A stretch of DNA of 64,000 bases from JBGAHD01 sp044226395 (GTDB taxonomy: Bacteria > Pseudomonadota > Gammaproteobacteria > Xanthomonadales > Ahniellaceae), in the NCBI GenBank assembly GCA_044226395.1, contig JBGAHD010000004.1, positions 1 through 64,000 of the forward strand. The letters are read 5' to 3'. The notes beneath the pieces are model-generated. The model did not search any database. It was not told where the DNA came from and was given only the letters and a program-made list of their open reading frames with translations. The translations under genes and the position numbers were made by a program. Shown one piece after another: positions 8,391 to 16,791 of the stretch (position 1 is the stretch's first letter; every line of letters begins with the position of its first letter).

Positions 8391-9941
8391 ATGAACTTCT
8401 GGAGCAATAGGAGTATCCGGGCGAAGCTGCTGGCGCTGTGCGCGCTGTTCACGCTCGGGCTGACGGTGTTTGGAGCGATCGCTTATCGGACCCTGACCGT
8501 GGTCAAGGTCAACGGACCGATCTACAACCAAATCGCGCAAGGCAAGGATCTGGTGGCCGCGGCTCTGCCGCCGCCGTTGTACGTGGTGGAGTCCTTGGAA
8601 GTCGGCCTGTTGCTGGCGCGCGAGACCGACGCCAAGCAAATTCAGGCCTTGTCGGAACGGCTCGATCAGCTCGAGCGCGAATACGACGAGCAGTTCGTCT
8701 ATTGGCGCAAGACCCTGCCCGAGGGCGCGCAGCGCCAGTCCTTGATCAATGAAGTCGACCCGACCGCGCGCGCCTGGTACGCCCTGGTGCACGAAGCGCT
8801 GCTGCCGGCGATTCGCGTCAATGATCGCGCCAAGATCAATGCCACGACCGCGAGCATGCTCGAGGCCTTCGCCAAGCATCGCGACGCGGTGAACGCACTC
8901 ACCAGTCTGGCCATCAAGAGCAATACCGCGATCGAAGTCGACGCCAATACCCGCATCGATCGCGATGTCTGGGTGATGCTCGGCACGGGCGCGTTGATGA
9001 TCGTGCTGGTGCTGACGATGAGCTTGATGATGATGCGCCAGCTCCTGGCCAGCGTCTCGCGCACGGCGGCCTCGCTGTCGGGCGCGGCCGAGGAACTGTC
9101 GAGCATGAGCCAGCAGATGAGCGCCACGGCCGAGGAAACCTCGACCCAGGCCAACACGGTCTCGGCCGCGTCGACCCAGGTCAGCGCCAATGTGCAAACC
9201 GTCGCGACCGGCACCGAGGAAATGTCGGTGAGCATTCGCGAGATCGCCAAGAACGCCTCGACCGCGGCGCAAGTCGCGGCCTCGGCCGTCGAAGTGGCCT
9301 CGCGCACCACCGAGGCCGTGCAGGCCCTGGGTCAGAGCAGCGCCGAAGTGAGCAAGGTGCTGCACATGATCACCGCCATCGCGCATCAGACCAAGTTGCT
9401 CGCGCTCAACGCCAGCATCGAAGCCGCGCGCGCCGGCGAAGCTGGCAAGGGTTTCGCGGTCGTCGCCAACGAGGTCAAGGAACTGGCCAAGACCACGGCC
9501 GCCGCGACCGAGGAGATCTCGAACAAGGTCGGCGCGATCCAGGATTCGACCGCGCACACGATCGAGGCGATTGGTCAGATCACCGACACAATTCGCACCA
9601 TCAGCGACCTGCAAGGCCAGATCGCCAGCGCCGTCGAGGAACAGACCGCGACCACGAACGAGATGAGCCGCAATGTCTCCGACACCGCGCGCGGTTCCAG
9701 CGAGATCGCGGCCAATATCGCCGGCATGGCGCAAGCGGCGCAGGACACTTCGCAGGGCGCCACGCGCGCGCTCGAGGCCGCGCGGCACATGACCGTGCTC
9801 GCCGACGACTTGCGCGTGCTGGTCACCGGCGATGGCGCCAGCGCGCCACGCCAGCAGGGCCATCGCGCGCGCCGCACGCCATCGCGCGATTTGGTCGCCT
9901 CGTCGACCGCGTTGACGGAAGTCGAGCGTCAGGCGCTGTAG
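8391..9941 (+). CDS. Methyl-accepting chemotaxis protein without HAMP
   Basis: This 516-residue chemoreceptor has TM1 at about 9-34, a periplasmic sensor domain at about 35-190 and TM2 at about 193-215. The cytoplasmic methyl-accepting domain has its hairpin tip at HQTKLLALNASIEAARAGEA near residue 340. The sensor domain carries KVNGPIYNQIAQGKDLV and LPPPLYVVESLEV, a pattern I associate with a recurring proteobacterial chemoreceptor sensor family. After TM2 (MSLMMMRQLLASVSRTAASL) the chain enters the signalling coiled coil directly, so HAMP is missing. No CheR-tethering pentapeptide is seen at the C-terminus. The start at 8391 has GGGGAGCAGG upstream and aligns with the start of the paralogue that follows. 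Confidence 0.9.
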   Translation: MNFWSNRSIRAKLLALCALFTLGLTVFGAIAYRTLTVVKVNGPIYNQIAQGKDLVAAALPPPLYVVESLEVGLLLARETDAKQIQALSERLDQLEREYDEQFVYWRKTLPEGAQRQSLINEVDPTARAWYALVHEALLPAIRVNDRAKINATTASMLEAFAKHRDAVNALTSLAIKSNTAIEVDANTRIDRDVWVMLGTGALMIVLVLTMSLMMMRQLLASVSRTAASLSGAAEELSSMSQQMSATAEETSTQANTVSAASTQVSANVQTVATGTEEMSVSIREIAKNASTAAQVAASAVEVASRTTEAVQALGQSSAEVSKVLHMITAIAHQTKLLALNASIEAARAGEAGKGFAVVANEVKELAKTTAAATEEISNKVGAIQDSTAHTIEAIGQITDTIRTISDLQGQIASAVEEQTATTNEMSRNVSDTARGSSEIAANIAGMAQAAQDTSQGATRALEAARHMTVLADDLRVLVTGDGASAPRQQGHRARRTPSRDLVASSTALTEVERQAL

Positions 9942-10007
9942 CTCCGCGCGCTCGCCGTGTCGGAAAGGTGACCCCGGTCACATTGCCGACGCGGTTTTCC
10001 GACGCCA

Positions 10008-10031
10008 GGACGCGCCCTTCGGGGCGCGTCC
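10008..10031 (+). terminator. Strong hairpin between the two chemoreceptor genes
   Basis: GGACGCGCCC-TTCG-GGGCGCGTCC is a 10-bp perfect stem with a stable UUCG loop. The flanks CGCCA and TGGCG can extend it. There is no U-tract, so it may act as a weak terminator, an RNA stabiliser or a spacer between the two genes. Confidence 0.5.
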
Positions 10032-10112
10032 GCGTCTGGCGAGTCGCACGATCGCGGCACGGGCCTTGCAGTCAGCACCGCCAATTGATTCCCGCACGGG
10101 CAGGAGATGGCG

Positions 10113-12206
10113 ATGTCGTTCTGGCGCAGGTTGAGCATTCGAACCAAGTTGTTGACGTTGTGTGGCCTTTTCACGATCGGCCTGACGCTGTTTGGCGCGA
10201 TCGCTTACCGCACCTTGCAACTGGTGCAGGTCAATGGCCCGATCTATCAAGAGATCGTGCAGGGCAAGGACATCGTCGCCGACGCGCTGCCGCCGCCGCT
10301 CTACGTGGTCGAGGCCTTCGAAGTCAATCTGCTCATGGAAGGCGAGACTAATCCCGAGGAACTCAAGGATCTGATCGCCCGCAGCGATCGTCTGCGCAAG
10401 GACTATGAAGATCGCTTGGCCTATTGGAAGGAACATCTTCCGACCGGACCGCTGCGCGACACCTTGTTCGGCGAAGTCGACACGACCGCGCAAGCCTGGT
10501 TCGCGATCGAAAAGGACAACTATCTGCCGGCGATCCGCAGCAAGAATCAAGCCGCCATCGACGCCGCGTCCGATCAACTGCGCGATGCCTTCGTGACCCA
10601 TCGCGCCGCGGTCGAGAAGCTGTCGAAGATGGCCACCGACAGCAACACCGTGATCGAAGCCAGCGCCAACGACACCATCAAGGAAAACGTGCTGATCCTG
10701 ATCGGCGCGGGCGTGGTGCTGACCCTGATCATCGGCGCCCTGGGCCTGATGATCTCGCGCGGCGTGCAGCAGACACTCGGTCGCGTCGTGCGTTCGATGG
10801 AAGCGGCGGCGGGCGATGATTTCACCGATCGCTTCACCACCGAGGAACAAGGCGAAGTCGGCCGCCTGGTCGGCGCGCTCGGCACCATGCTCGAAAAACT
10901 CGGCACGCGCGCGGCCGACAATGCCACCCAGCTCGCCTCGATCGCGGCGTTGGGCAAGGCCATGGCCGTGGCCGAGTTCGAACTCGACGGCACGCTGCGC
11001 GACGCCAATGCCAATTTCCTCACCGCGACCGGCTATACGCTCGACGAGATTCGCGGTCAGTCGCACAAGATCTTCGTCGATGCCGCCACGGCCAATGGTC
11101 CGGCCTATGCCGAACTGTGGAGTCGCCTGCGTCGTGGCGAAACCGTCACCGAGGAAATCCGCCGCATCGGCAAGGGCGGTCGCGTAGTGTGGCTGCAGGC
11201 CTCGTACAACCCCATCCTCGATCCGCAGGGCCGTCCGTTCAAGGTCGTCAAGTTCGCCAGCGACGTGACCCGTCAGGTCGAGATGCGTCTGCAGATGCAG
11301 CAGTTGCTCGGCAGCGTGTCGCAGACCGCTGAGTCGCTGTCCGACGCCGCCGAGCAGCTGTCGACCGTCAGTCAGCAGATGAGCGCCACGGCCGAGGAAA
11401 CCTCGAGCCAGGCCAGCACGGTCTCGGCCGCGTCGGCCCAGGTCAGCGCGAATGTGCAGACCGTCGCGACCGGCACCGAAGAAATGTCGGTCAGCATTCG
11501 CGAAATCGCCAAGAACGCGGCCTCGGCCGCGCACGTCGCCCACACGGCGGTGGAAGTGGCCACCAACACCACGGGCATCGTGCAGCGCCTCGGCCAAAGC
11601 AGCGCCGAAGTGAGCAAGGTCCTGCACATGATCACCGCGATCGCGCACCAGACCAAGCTGCTCGCGCTCAACGCCAGCATCGAGGCCGCGCGCGCGGGCG
11701 AAGCCGGCAAGGGCTTCGCGGTCGTCGCCAACGAGGTCAAGGAACTGGCCAAGGCCACGGCCAGCGCCACCGAGGAAATCTCGAGCAAGGTCGGCGCGAT
11801 TCAGGACTCGACCGCGCAGACGATCGACGCGATCGGCCAGATCACCAACACCATTCGCACCATCAGCGACCTGCAAGGCCAGATCGCGAGCGCGGTCGAG
11901 GAACAGACCGCGACCACCAACGAGATGAGCCGCAATGTCTCCGACACCGCGCGCGGTTCGAGCGACATCACCTCGAACATCGCCGGCATGGCCCAGGCCG
12001 CGCAGGACACTTCGCAGGGCGCCGCGCGCGCGCTCGAAGCGGCGCGTCATCTGTCGGGCCTCGCCGAGGATCTGCGCACGCTCGTCGCCGGCGACAACGG
12101 CGGCGGCAACACGCGCTCGGACGGTCATCCGTCGCGTCGCGTGTCCGTGCGCGATCAAGCGGGCTCCGGTCCGGTCGCGATCGAGTCGCGTCGCAACGTC
12201 ATGTGA
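10113..12206 (+). CDS. Methyl-accepting chemotaxis protein with HAMP and PAS domains
   Basis: This 697-residue paralogue of the preceding chemoreceptor has TM1 at about 10-32, the same type of sensor domain (QVNGPIYQEIVQGKDIV, LPPPLYVVEAFEV) and TM2 at about 188-210. HAMP follows at about 211-262, then a PAS domain at about 280-400 (FELDGTLRDANANFLTATGY; VVWLQASYNPILDPQG) and a methyl-accepting domain to about 680. I chose the ATG at 10113 because CAGGAG sits six bases before it. The ATG at 10107 would directly abut that site, and MSFW aligns with MNFW of the paralogue. PAS adds a cytoplasmic sensing input that the neighbour lacks. A clear terminator follows. Confidence 0.92.
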   Translation: MSFWRRLSIRTKLLTLCGLFTIGLTLFGAIAYRTLQLVQVNGPIYQEIVQGKDIVADALPPPLYVVEAFEVNLLMEGETNPEELKDLIARSDRLRKDYEDRLAYWKEHLPTGPLRDTLFGEVDTTAQAWFAIEKDNYLPAIRSKNQAAIDAASDQLRDAFVTHRAAVEKLSKMATDSNTVIEASANDTIKENVLILIGAGVVLTLIIGALGLMISRGVQQTLGRVVRSMEAAAGDDFTDRFTTEEQGEVGRLVGALGTMLEKLGTRAADNATQLASIAALGKAMAVAEFELDGTLRDANANFLTATGYTLDEIRGQSHKIFVDAATANGPAYAELWSRLRRGETVTEEIRRIGKGGRVVWLQASYNPILDPQGRPFKVVKFASDVTRQVEMRLQMQQLLGSVSQTAESLSDAAEQLSTVSQQMSATAEETSSQASTVSAASAQVSANVQTVATGTEEMSVSIREIAKNAASAAHVAHTAVEVATNTTGIVQRLGQSSAEVSKVLHMITAIAHQTKLLALNASIEAARAGEAGKGFAVVANEVKELAKATASATEEISSKVGAIQDSTAQTIDAIGQITNTIRTISDLQGQIASAVEEQTATTNEMSRNVSDTARGSSDITSNIAGMAQAAQDTSQGAARALEAARHLSGLAEDLRTLVAGDNGGGNTRSDGHPSRRVSVRDQAGSGPVAIESRRNVM

Positions 12207-12230
12207 GCACCCTCCTCCGGGGTATCACCG

Positions 12231-12263
12231 CGAAGGCCCGCTAGTCGGGCCTTCGTCTTTTTT
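12231..12263 (+). terminator. Rho-independent terminator of the chemoreceptor genes
   Basis: CGAAGGCCCG and CGGGCCTTCG form a 10-bp perfect stem with a five-base loop, directly followed by TCTTTTTT. This is the clearest intrinsic terminator in the window. Confidence 0.9.
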
Positions 12264-12498
12264 GGGGCGACGAACCGGTCGAATTCGGATCATTCGGCAA
12301 CGACGCTTGACGACTTGTTGGGTTTCGACGGCGACGAACTCGTCGAGCGATCATCCTCCGCCACGATTGGTGTACACCTCCTCACCCGGGTTCCGCGGCG
12401 CGCGTCATCCTTCGAGACTCGCGCGCCCTCGACGAAACGGTGAAGACGATGACGCACGCCTGCCGACACCTTCGCGACGCGCACCGAGGCGCGACGCC

Positions 12499-12873
12499 AT
12501 GACCGCGCGCTACGAAACCTTTCTGCCCCGGCGCGTGATCGTGGCGCGCGCGGTGATGGCCTATGCCAATGGCCGTTTGCGCCTGGATGGCTTGAACGCG
12601 CGCGGCGGCACGGTGCTGTCCCTGGCCTTCGACGACGTGCGCTTTTTGCGCTGTTGCCCGGCCGATGCGCATCCCGAACTGCGACGCGAGCAACAAGACC
12701 CCGCCGCCTGCATCACCCTCGATCATCGCAGCGCGATCACGTTGTGGTTGCATGCCGCCAACTACGACGCGCGCGATCTGCGCGACGCGCGGCACTACAT
12801 CGCCTTCATCGGCCAGGAGATCTTCGACGTGATCGCGATGCGCGCGCCGGAGATCACCGAGGTGCTTGACTGA
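12499..12873 (+). CDS. Hypothetical protein, first of a three-gene unknown operon
   Basis: This 124-residue cytoplasmic protein has no recognised family. It is mixed alpha/beta, has no membrane segment or signal peptide, and contains LDGLNARGGTVLSLAFDDVRFLRCCP and LDHRSAITLWLHAANYDARDLRDARHYI. The stop codon overlaps the possible start region of the next gene, so the pair is translationally coupled. Codon usage matches the neighbours. Reading frame and context support a real gene; function unknown. Confidence 0.65.
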   Translation: MTARYETFLPRRVIVARAVMAYANGRLRLDGLNARGGTVLSLAFDDVRFLRCCPADAHPELRREQQDPAACITLDHRSAITLWLHAANYDARDLRDARHYIAFIGQEIFDVIAMRAPEITEVLD

Positions 12874-12874
12874 C

Positions 12875-13549
12875 ATGCCCGCCCCGACCGCGCCGCGCGT
12901 CCGCGCCAAATGGGAACAGCGATTCGCGCACAAGCCCGCCGCCATCGTGCCCACGCCGGAGCAATGCGACTGGCTGCGTCGCCTGTCGGGGCCCATGGAG
13001 TTTTATCAAACCCTGGTCAGCGATCGCTTCGCGCGCCACTGTTATCTGCGCAGCGGACTCGAACCCTCGGTCGAATTGTCGGCGTTCTCGCATCGACTGG
13101 GGCCCGGTCGCGCGTGCCAGGGACTACGGCTGCGTCAGGTCCGCGGAGTGCCGGAAGAAACCCACTTCTTCGCTTCGACCCGCTTCGTGCGCACGCGCGT
13201 GGTGCTGTGGCAGAGCAATGGTTTCGTGATCGACCCTAGCGCGCGGCGCGATGTCGCCGAGGTCTCGCCGAATCCGCGCTTGAACTTTCCCGTGTACACC
13301 GGCCAGGGCGATTTGACGCTCAGTGGCATCGTGTTTGGTATCGACGACGAAAGCGAAGTCCTGATCATGCTCGACGAACAGCACGCGCAAGTGGTCAGCT
13401 TCGTCACCGAGCGCGCGCGCATCGACGCGGTGATCCGCGCGCGCATCGCCGTGCTGCCCGAGCATCTCAAGCGCTGGATCGCGGCGCTCAAGGCGTGGGA
13501 ACGCCTGCCGCTCAATCAACTGCCCCAGCGCGCGCCGCGCTTGAGTTGA
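12875..13549 (+). CDS. Hypothetical protein, second of the unknown operon
   Basis: This 224-residue soluble protein has no recognised family. It begins with a basic helix (RVRAKWEQRFAHKP) and has a beta-rich middle with FFASTRFVRTRVVLWQSNGF and NFPVYTGQGDLTLSGIVFGI. A helical C-terminus (EHLKRWIAALKAWERLPL) follows. The ATG at 12875 is one base after the upstream stop codon; an in-frame TTG at 12866 would overlap it. It lies between two other unknown genes in the same orientation. Confidence 0.65.
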   Translation: MPAPTAPRVRAKWEQRFAHKPAAIVPTPEQCDWLRRLSGPMEFYQTLVSDRFARHCYLRSGLEPSVELSAFSHRLGPGRACQGLRLRQVRGVPEETHFFASTRFVRTRVVLWQSNGFVIDPSARRDVAEVSPNPRLNFPVYTGQGDLTLSGIVFGIDDESEVLIMLDEQHAQVVSFVTERARIDAVIRARIAVLPEHLKRWIAALKAWERLPLNQLPQRAPRLS

Positions 13550-13576
13550 ACGCTTCACGGCCCAGGGAGTGGCGCC

Positions 13577-13930
13577 ATGCACATCGAGATGGATCTCGCG
13601 CTGATCACGGTCGCGGCCGCGCGGGGCGAACAATGGCGGACGTGGTTGCCGCGTGACTATGTCATCGCCGATGGCGATTCACGCCTAGGTGGCCTGGTGA
13701 TCACGCGGCGCGCCGCGCTGCCGATCACATTCGACGCGGCCCTGCGCGAATTCCTCGATCCCTTGATGCCGCTGGCGGCGCTACTGCGCGAGCAAGTCGG
13801 CGTGCTGCGCGCGACGATCTTCTTCGACACGCCGATCTGTTCGCTTCGCGTGAGCACGTGCGAACGCTTGGCGCGCCTGGGCCTGGCGCTCGATCTGTCG
13901 ATCCATCCAATGCCCGACCGCGAACGCTGA
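13577..13930 (+). CDS. Hypothetical protein, third of the unknown operon
   Basis: This small protein of 117 residues has no recognised family. It contains the short hydrophobic strands ALITVAAARG, GGLVITRRAALPITFDA and GVLRATIFFDTPIC, followed by a helical C-terminus ending PMPDRER. It starts 27 bases after the preceding gene and has CAGGGAG before the ATG. The length of two strands plus a helix suggests a small alpha/beta domain, but no motif allows a functional call. Confidence 0.6.
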   Translation: MHIEMDLALITVAAARGEQWRTWLPRDYVIADGDSRLGGLVITRRAALPITFDAALREFLDPLMPLAALLREQVGVLRATIFFDTPICSLRVSTCERLARLGLALDLSIHPMPDRER

Positions 13931-13932
13931 GC

Positions 13933-13958
13933 GCGCGCGATCACGATCGATCGCGCGC
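13933..13958. terminator. Hairpin between convergent genes
   Basis: GCGCGCGAT and ATCGCGCGC form a 9-bp stem with an eight-base loop between the converging unknown operon and patD. There is no T-tract on either side, so termination efficiency is uncertain. Confidence 0.5.
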
Positions 13959-13972
13959 GGGCGCGGCGCGCT

Positions 13973-15403
13973 TCAGCCGAAGCGCACCATCACGTGCTTG
14001 ACCACGGTGTAGTCCTCGAGCGCGTACATGGACATGTCCTTGCCATAGCCCGATTGCTTGAAGCCGCCATGCGGCATCTCCGAGACCAAGGGCAGATGGT
14101 CATTGATCCACACCGTGCCGAAGCGCAGCGCGCGCGCGGCGCGCATCGCGCGCGAGACATTGGTCGTCCACACCGACGCGGCCAGGCCGTAGTCGACGTC
14201 GTTGGCGTAGGCGATGGCCTCCTCGTCGCTGGCGAAGCGCGTGACCGAGATCACGGGGCCAAAGACTTCGCGCTTGACGATCTCGTCGGTCTGCTGCGCG
14301 TCGGCGATCAGGGTCGGCTGGAAATAGAAGCCCTTGCCCGCCACCACGGCGCCGCCACGCACGACTTGCGCGCGCGTGGTCGCCTTGGCGCGATCGACGA
14401 AGGTCTTGACCCGATCGCGTTGCTCGGCCGACACCAGCGGACCGATGAAGGTGTTGTCGTCATTGATGTCGCCCGTGGTCACGCTGGCGACCACGCCCGA
14501 AAGCTTGTCGACGAGCTTGTCGTAAATCTTCGGGCCACCGTAGATGCGGCACGCGGCCGTGCAGTCCTGACCGCTGTTGGCGAAGCTCGCGAGCTTGAGC
14601 ACGGTGGCGAGCTGATCGAGATCGGCGTCGTCGAACACCACGACCGGCGCCTTGCCGCCCAGTTCCAGATGCACGCGCTTGAGCGAATCCGAGGCATTGC
14701 GCGCGATGATCTTGCCGGTGCCGACATCGCCCGTGAGCGAGACCATGCCGACCTTCGCGTGACTGACCAGCGGCGCGCCGACGGGCTCGCCATGTCCAGT
14801 GATGACATTGAACACGCCCGGCGGAAAGATGTCCGCCGCGAGCTGCGCCAGACGCAGCGAGGTCAGCGGCGTTTGCTCCGCGGGCTTCAACACCACGGTG
14901 TTGCCGGCCGCGAGCGCGGGGCCGATCTTCCAGGCCGCCATCATCAAGGGGTAATTCCACGGCGCGATCGAACCGACCACGCCCACGGGTTCGCGTCGAA
15001 TCATGCTGGTGTAGCCGGGCAGATATTCGCCCGCGGCCTTGCCTTCGAGACAGCGCGCGGCGCCGGCGAAGTAACGCAGATTGTCCACGACGAAGGGAAT
15101 TTCGGATTTGGCCAGCCACATCGGCTTGCCGACATTGGCCGATTCGATCGCGGCCAGTTCATCGCCGTGCTGTTCGATGCGATCGGCGAGCTTGAGCAAG
15201 GCCGCGGCGCGCGCGCCGGGCGTTTGCGCGGACCAGGATTCGAACGCCTTCTCGGCGGCATCGACCGCGGCGTCGACATCGGCGGTCGAGCCGCGCGGCA
15301 CGATGGCGATGCCGGCCTCGGTCGCCGGGTTGATGATGGTCTCGGTATCACCGCGAGCGGCATCGACGGTCTGGCCGCCGATGAACATCTGATAGCGCTG
15401 CAT
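13973..15403 (-). CDS. patD: 4-aminobutyraldehyde dehydrogenase
   Basis: This 476-residue NAD-dependent aldehyde dehydrogenase oxidises 4-aminobutanal to GABA (EC 1.2.1.19). It resembles E. coli PatD (Prr/YdcW) throughout: RYFAGAARCLEG, GEYLPGYTSMIRREPVGVV, IAPWNYPLMMAAWKIGPALA, general-base Glu in HLELGGKAPVVVFDDADL, catalytic Cys in NSGQDCTAACRIY near residue 280, and EMPHGGFKQSGYGKDMSMY near the end. I chose the ATG at 15403 because GGAGA lies at proper spacing; an ATG two codons upstream abuts that site. It lies divergent from the second polyamine importer and links the putrescine transaminase to GabT. Confidence 0.93.
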   Translation of the reverse strand: MQRYQMFIGGQTVDAARGDTETIINPATEAGIAIVPRGSTADVDAAVDAAEKAFESWSAQTPGARAAALLKLADRIEQHGDELAAIESANVGKPMWLAKSEIPFVVDNLRYFAGAARCLEGKAAGEYLPGYTSMIRREPVGVVGSIAPWNYPLMMAAWKIGPALAAGNTVVLKPAEQTPLTSLRLAQLAADIFPPGVFNVITGHGEPVGAPLVSHAKVGMVSLTGDVGTGKIIARNASDSLKRVHLELGGKAPVVVFDDADLDQLATVLKLASFANSGQDCTAACRIYGGPKIYDKLVDKLSGVVASVTTGDINDDNTFIGPLVSAEQRDRVKTFVDRAKATTRAQVVRGGAVVAGKGFYFQPTLIADAQQTDEIVKREVFGPVISVTRFASDEEAIAYANDVDYGLAASVWTTNVSRAMRAARALRFGTVWINDHLPLVSEMPHGGFKQSGYGKDMSMYALEDYTVVKHVMVRFG

Positions 15404-15663
15404 GAGCATTCTCCATGACTGCGGGCGCGCGCCGCGACGGCGCGATCGATCGCGACCGATGCTACCCCAAGCGGCCGCGCGTCGGCACGGGGCGGCGCTG
15501 TCCGCGCGAGACATCGCGCGATCCTTGGTCTCGCGCCGCAGCAATTTCGCGCGATCGACGCGACCGCCTTGCGACCAATCGCCAGTGTCGATTCCCGGTG
15601 CTAGCATGCGATCGTCAGCATCGGGCCCCTTCGGGGAGCTTTGTTCCACTAGACAGGCAGTCG
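15404..15663. other. Divergent intergenic region between patD and potA
   Basis: This 260-base stretch must hold promoters for patD (minus) and the pot operon (plus). TAGCAT occurs on both strands (about 15458-15463 on the minus strand, and 15602-15607 on the plus strand), but I see no well-spaced -35 partner. A GGCCCCTTCGGGG hairpin lies near 15625-15637, just upstream of potA. No gene is supported here. Confidence 0.4.
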
Positions 15664-16791
15664 ATGGGAACCAGCGTCAGCGAAGCCAAGACACCCGCGT
15701 CCACCAAGGGCGCCACCGTGGAGGTCGATGCCGTCGTGCGCCGCTTCGGCGAGCATGTGGCCCTCGATCATGTCAGTCTGACGATCAAGGAAGGCGAGTT
15801 CTTCTCGATGCTCGGGCCCTCGGGCTGCGGCAAGACGACCTTGCTGCGCTTGATCGCGGGCCTGGATCTGCCCGATGGCGGCGCGATCCGCATCGGTGGC
15901 GTCGACTCCAGCGACATCCCCGCGCATCTGCGCCCGGTCAATACCGTGTTTCAGTCCTATGCCTTGTTTCCGCACATGAGCGTGCGCGACAACGTCGCGT
16001 TCGGTCTGCGCATGAAGAAGGTGCCCGCGGCCGAGATCGGCCCGCGCGTCAACGAGGCCATGGACATGGTGCAGATCGGCAAGTTCGCCGATCGCAAGCC
16101 ACAGATGCTCTCGGGCGGTCAGCGTCAGCGCGTGGCCCTGGCGCGCGCGCTCATCAATCGCCCCAAGGTGCTGCTGCTCGATGAGCCTCTCGGCGCGCTC
16201 GATCTGAAACTGCGCAAGGAACTGCAAGTCGAACTGCTCGCGCTGCAACGGCGCGTGGGCATCACCTTCATCTTCGTCACCCATGATCAGGAAGAGGCAC
16301 TCGTGCTGTCCGATCGCATCGCGGTGATGAAGAACGGCCTGGTCGAGCAGATCGGCCTCGCCGAAGTGCTGTACGAACGGCCACGCACGCGCTTCGTCGG
16401 TCAGTTTCTGGGCTCGTGCAATCTCATCGAGGGGCGCGTGAGCGAAGCCTCGGCGGGCAGCATGAGCGTCGAGTCGCCGCTCGGCCCGCTTAAGGTCAAT
16501 TGCCCCGACGGTTCGATCAAGCGCGCCGCGGGCGAAAAGGTCACCTTGGCGATTCGGCCCGAGAAGGTGCAGTTCGCGACCGGCGTCGATGGCGGCGTCA
16601 ATCAATTCAGCGCGGTGCTGAAGGAAGTGATCTACAGCGGCTCGACCAGCGAATACCTGATGCAGACGTCCACGGGCATGCCGTTCAAGGCGCATCTGAT
16701 CAACGCGCGATCGAGCGGCCGCGTCACCGCCGGCGGTGAAACGCTGGCCCTGCATCTGCCGCCCGAGAACCTGATCGTGCTGGAGGACTGA
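15664..16791 (+). CDS. potA: Polyamine ABC transporter ATP-binding protein (second system)
   Basis: This 375-residue ATPase subunit has Walker A GPSGCGKTTLL, the Q-loop in NTVFQSYALFPHMSV, signature MLSGGQRQRVALARAL, Walker B VLLLDEPLGALD and switch His in FVTHDQEEALVL. A C-terminal TOBE domain spans about 280-375. It is similar to, but distinct from, the ATPase at 5421-6497. The gene order ATPase, permease, permease, binding protein is that of potABCD. It overlaps the next gene by one base (TGATG). The symbol is given by order and family; PotG would be equally possible. Confidence 0.9.
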   Translation: MGTSVSEAKTPASTKGATVEVDAVVRRFGEHVALDHVSLTIKEGEFFSMLGPSGCGKTTLLRLIAGLDLPDGGAIRIGGVDSSDIPAHLRPVNTVFQSYALFPHMSVRDNVAFGLRMKKVPAAEIGPRVNEAMDMVQIGKFADRKPQMLSGGQRQRVALARALINRPKVLLLDEPLGALDLKLRKELQVELLALQRRVGITFIFVTHDQEEALVLSDRIAVMKNGLVEQIGLAEVLYERPRTRFVGQFLGSCNLIEGRVSEASAGSMSVESPLGPLKVNCPDGSIKRAAGEKVTLAIRPEKVQFATGVDGGVNQFSAVLKEVIYSGSTSEYLMQTSTGMPFKAHLINARSSGRVTAGGETLALHLPPENLIVLED

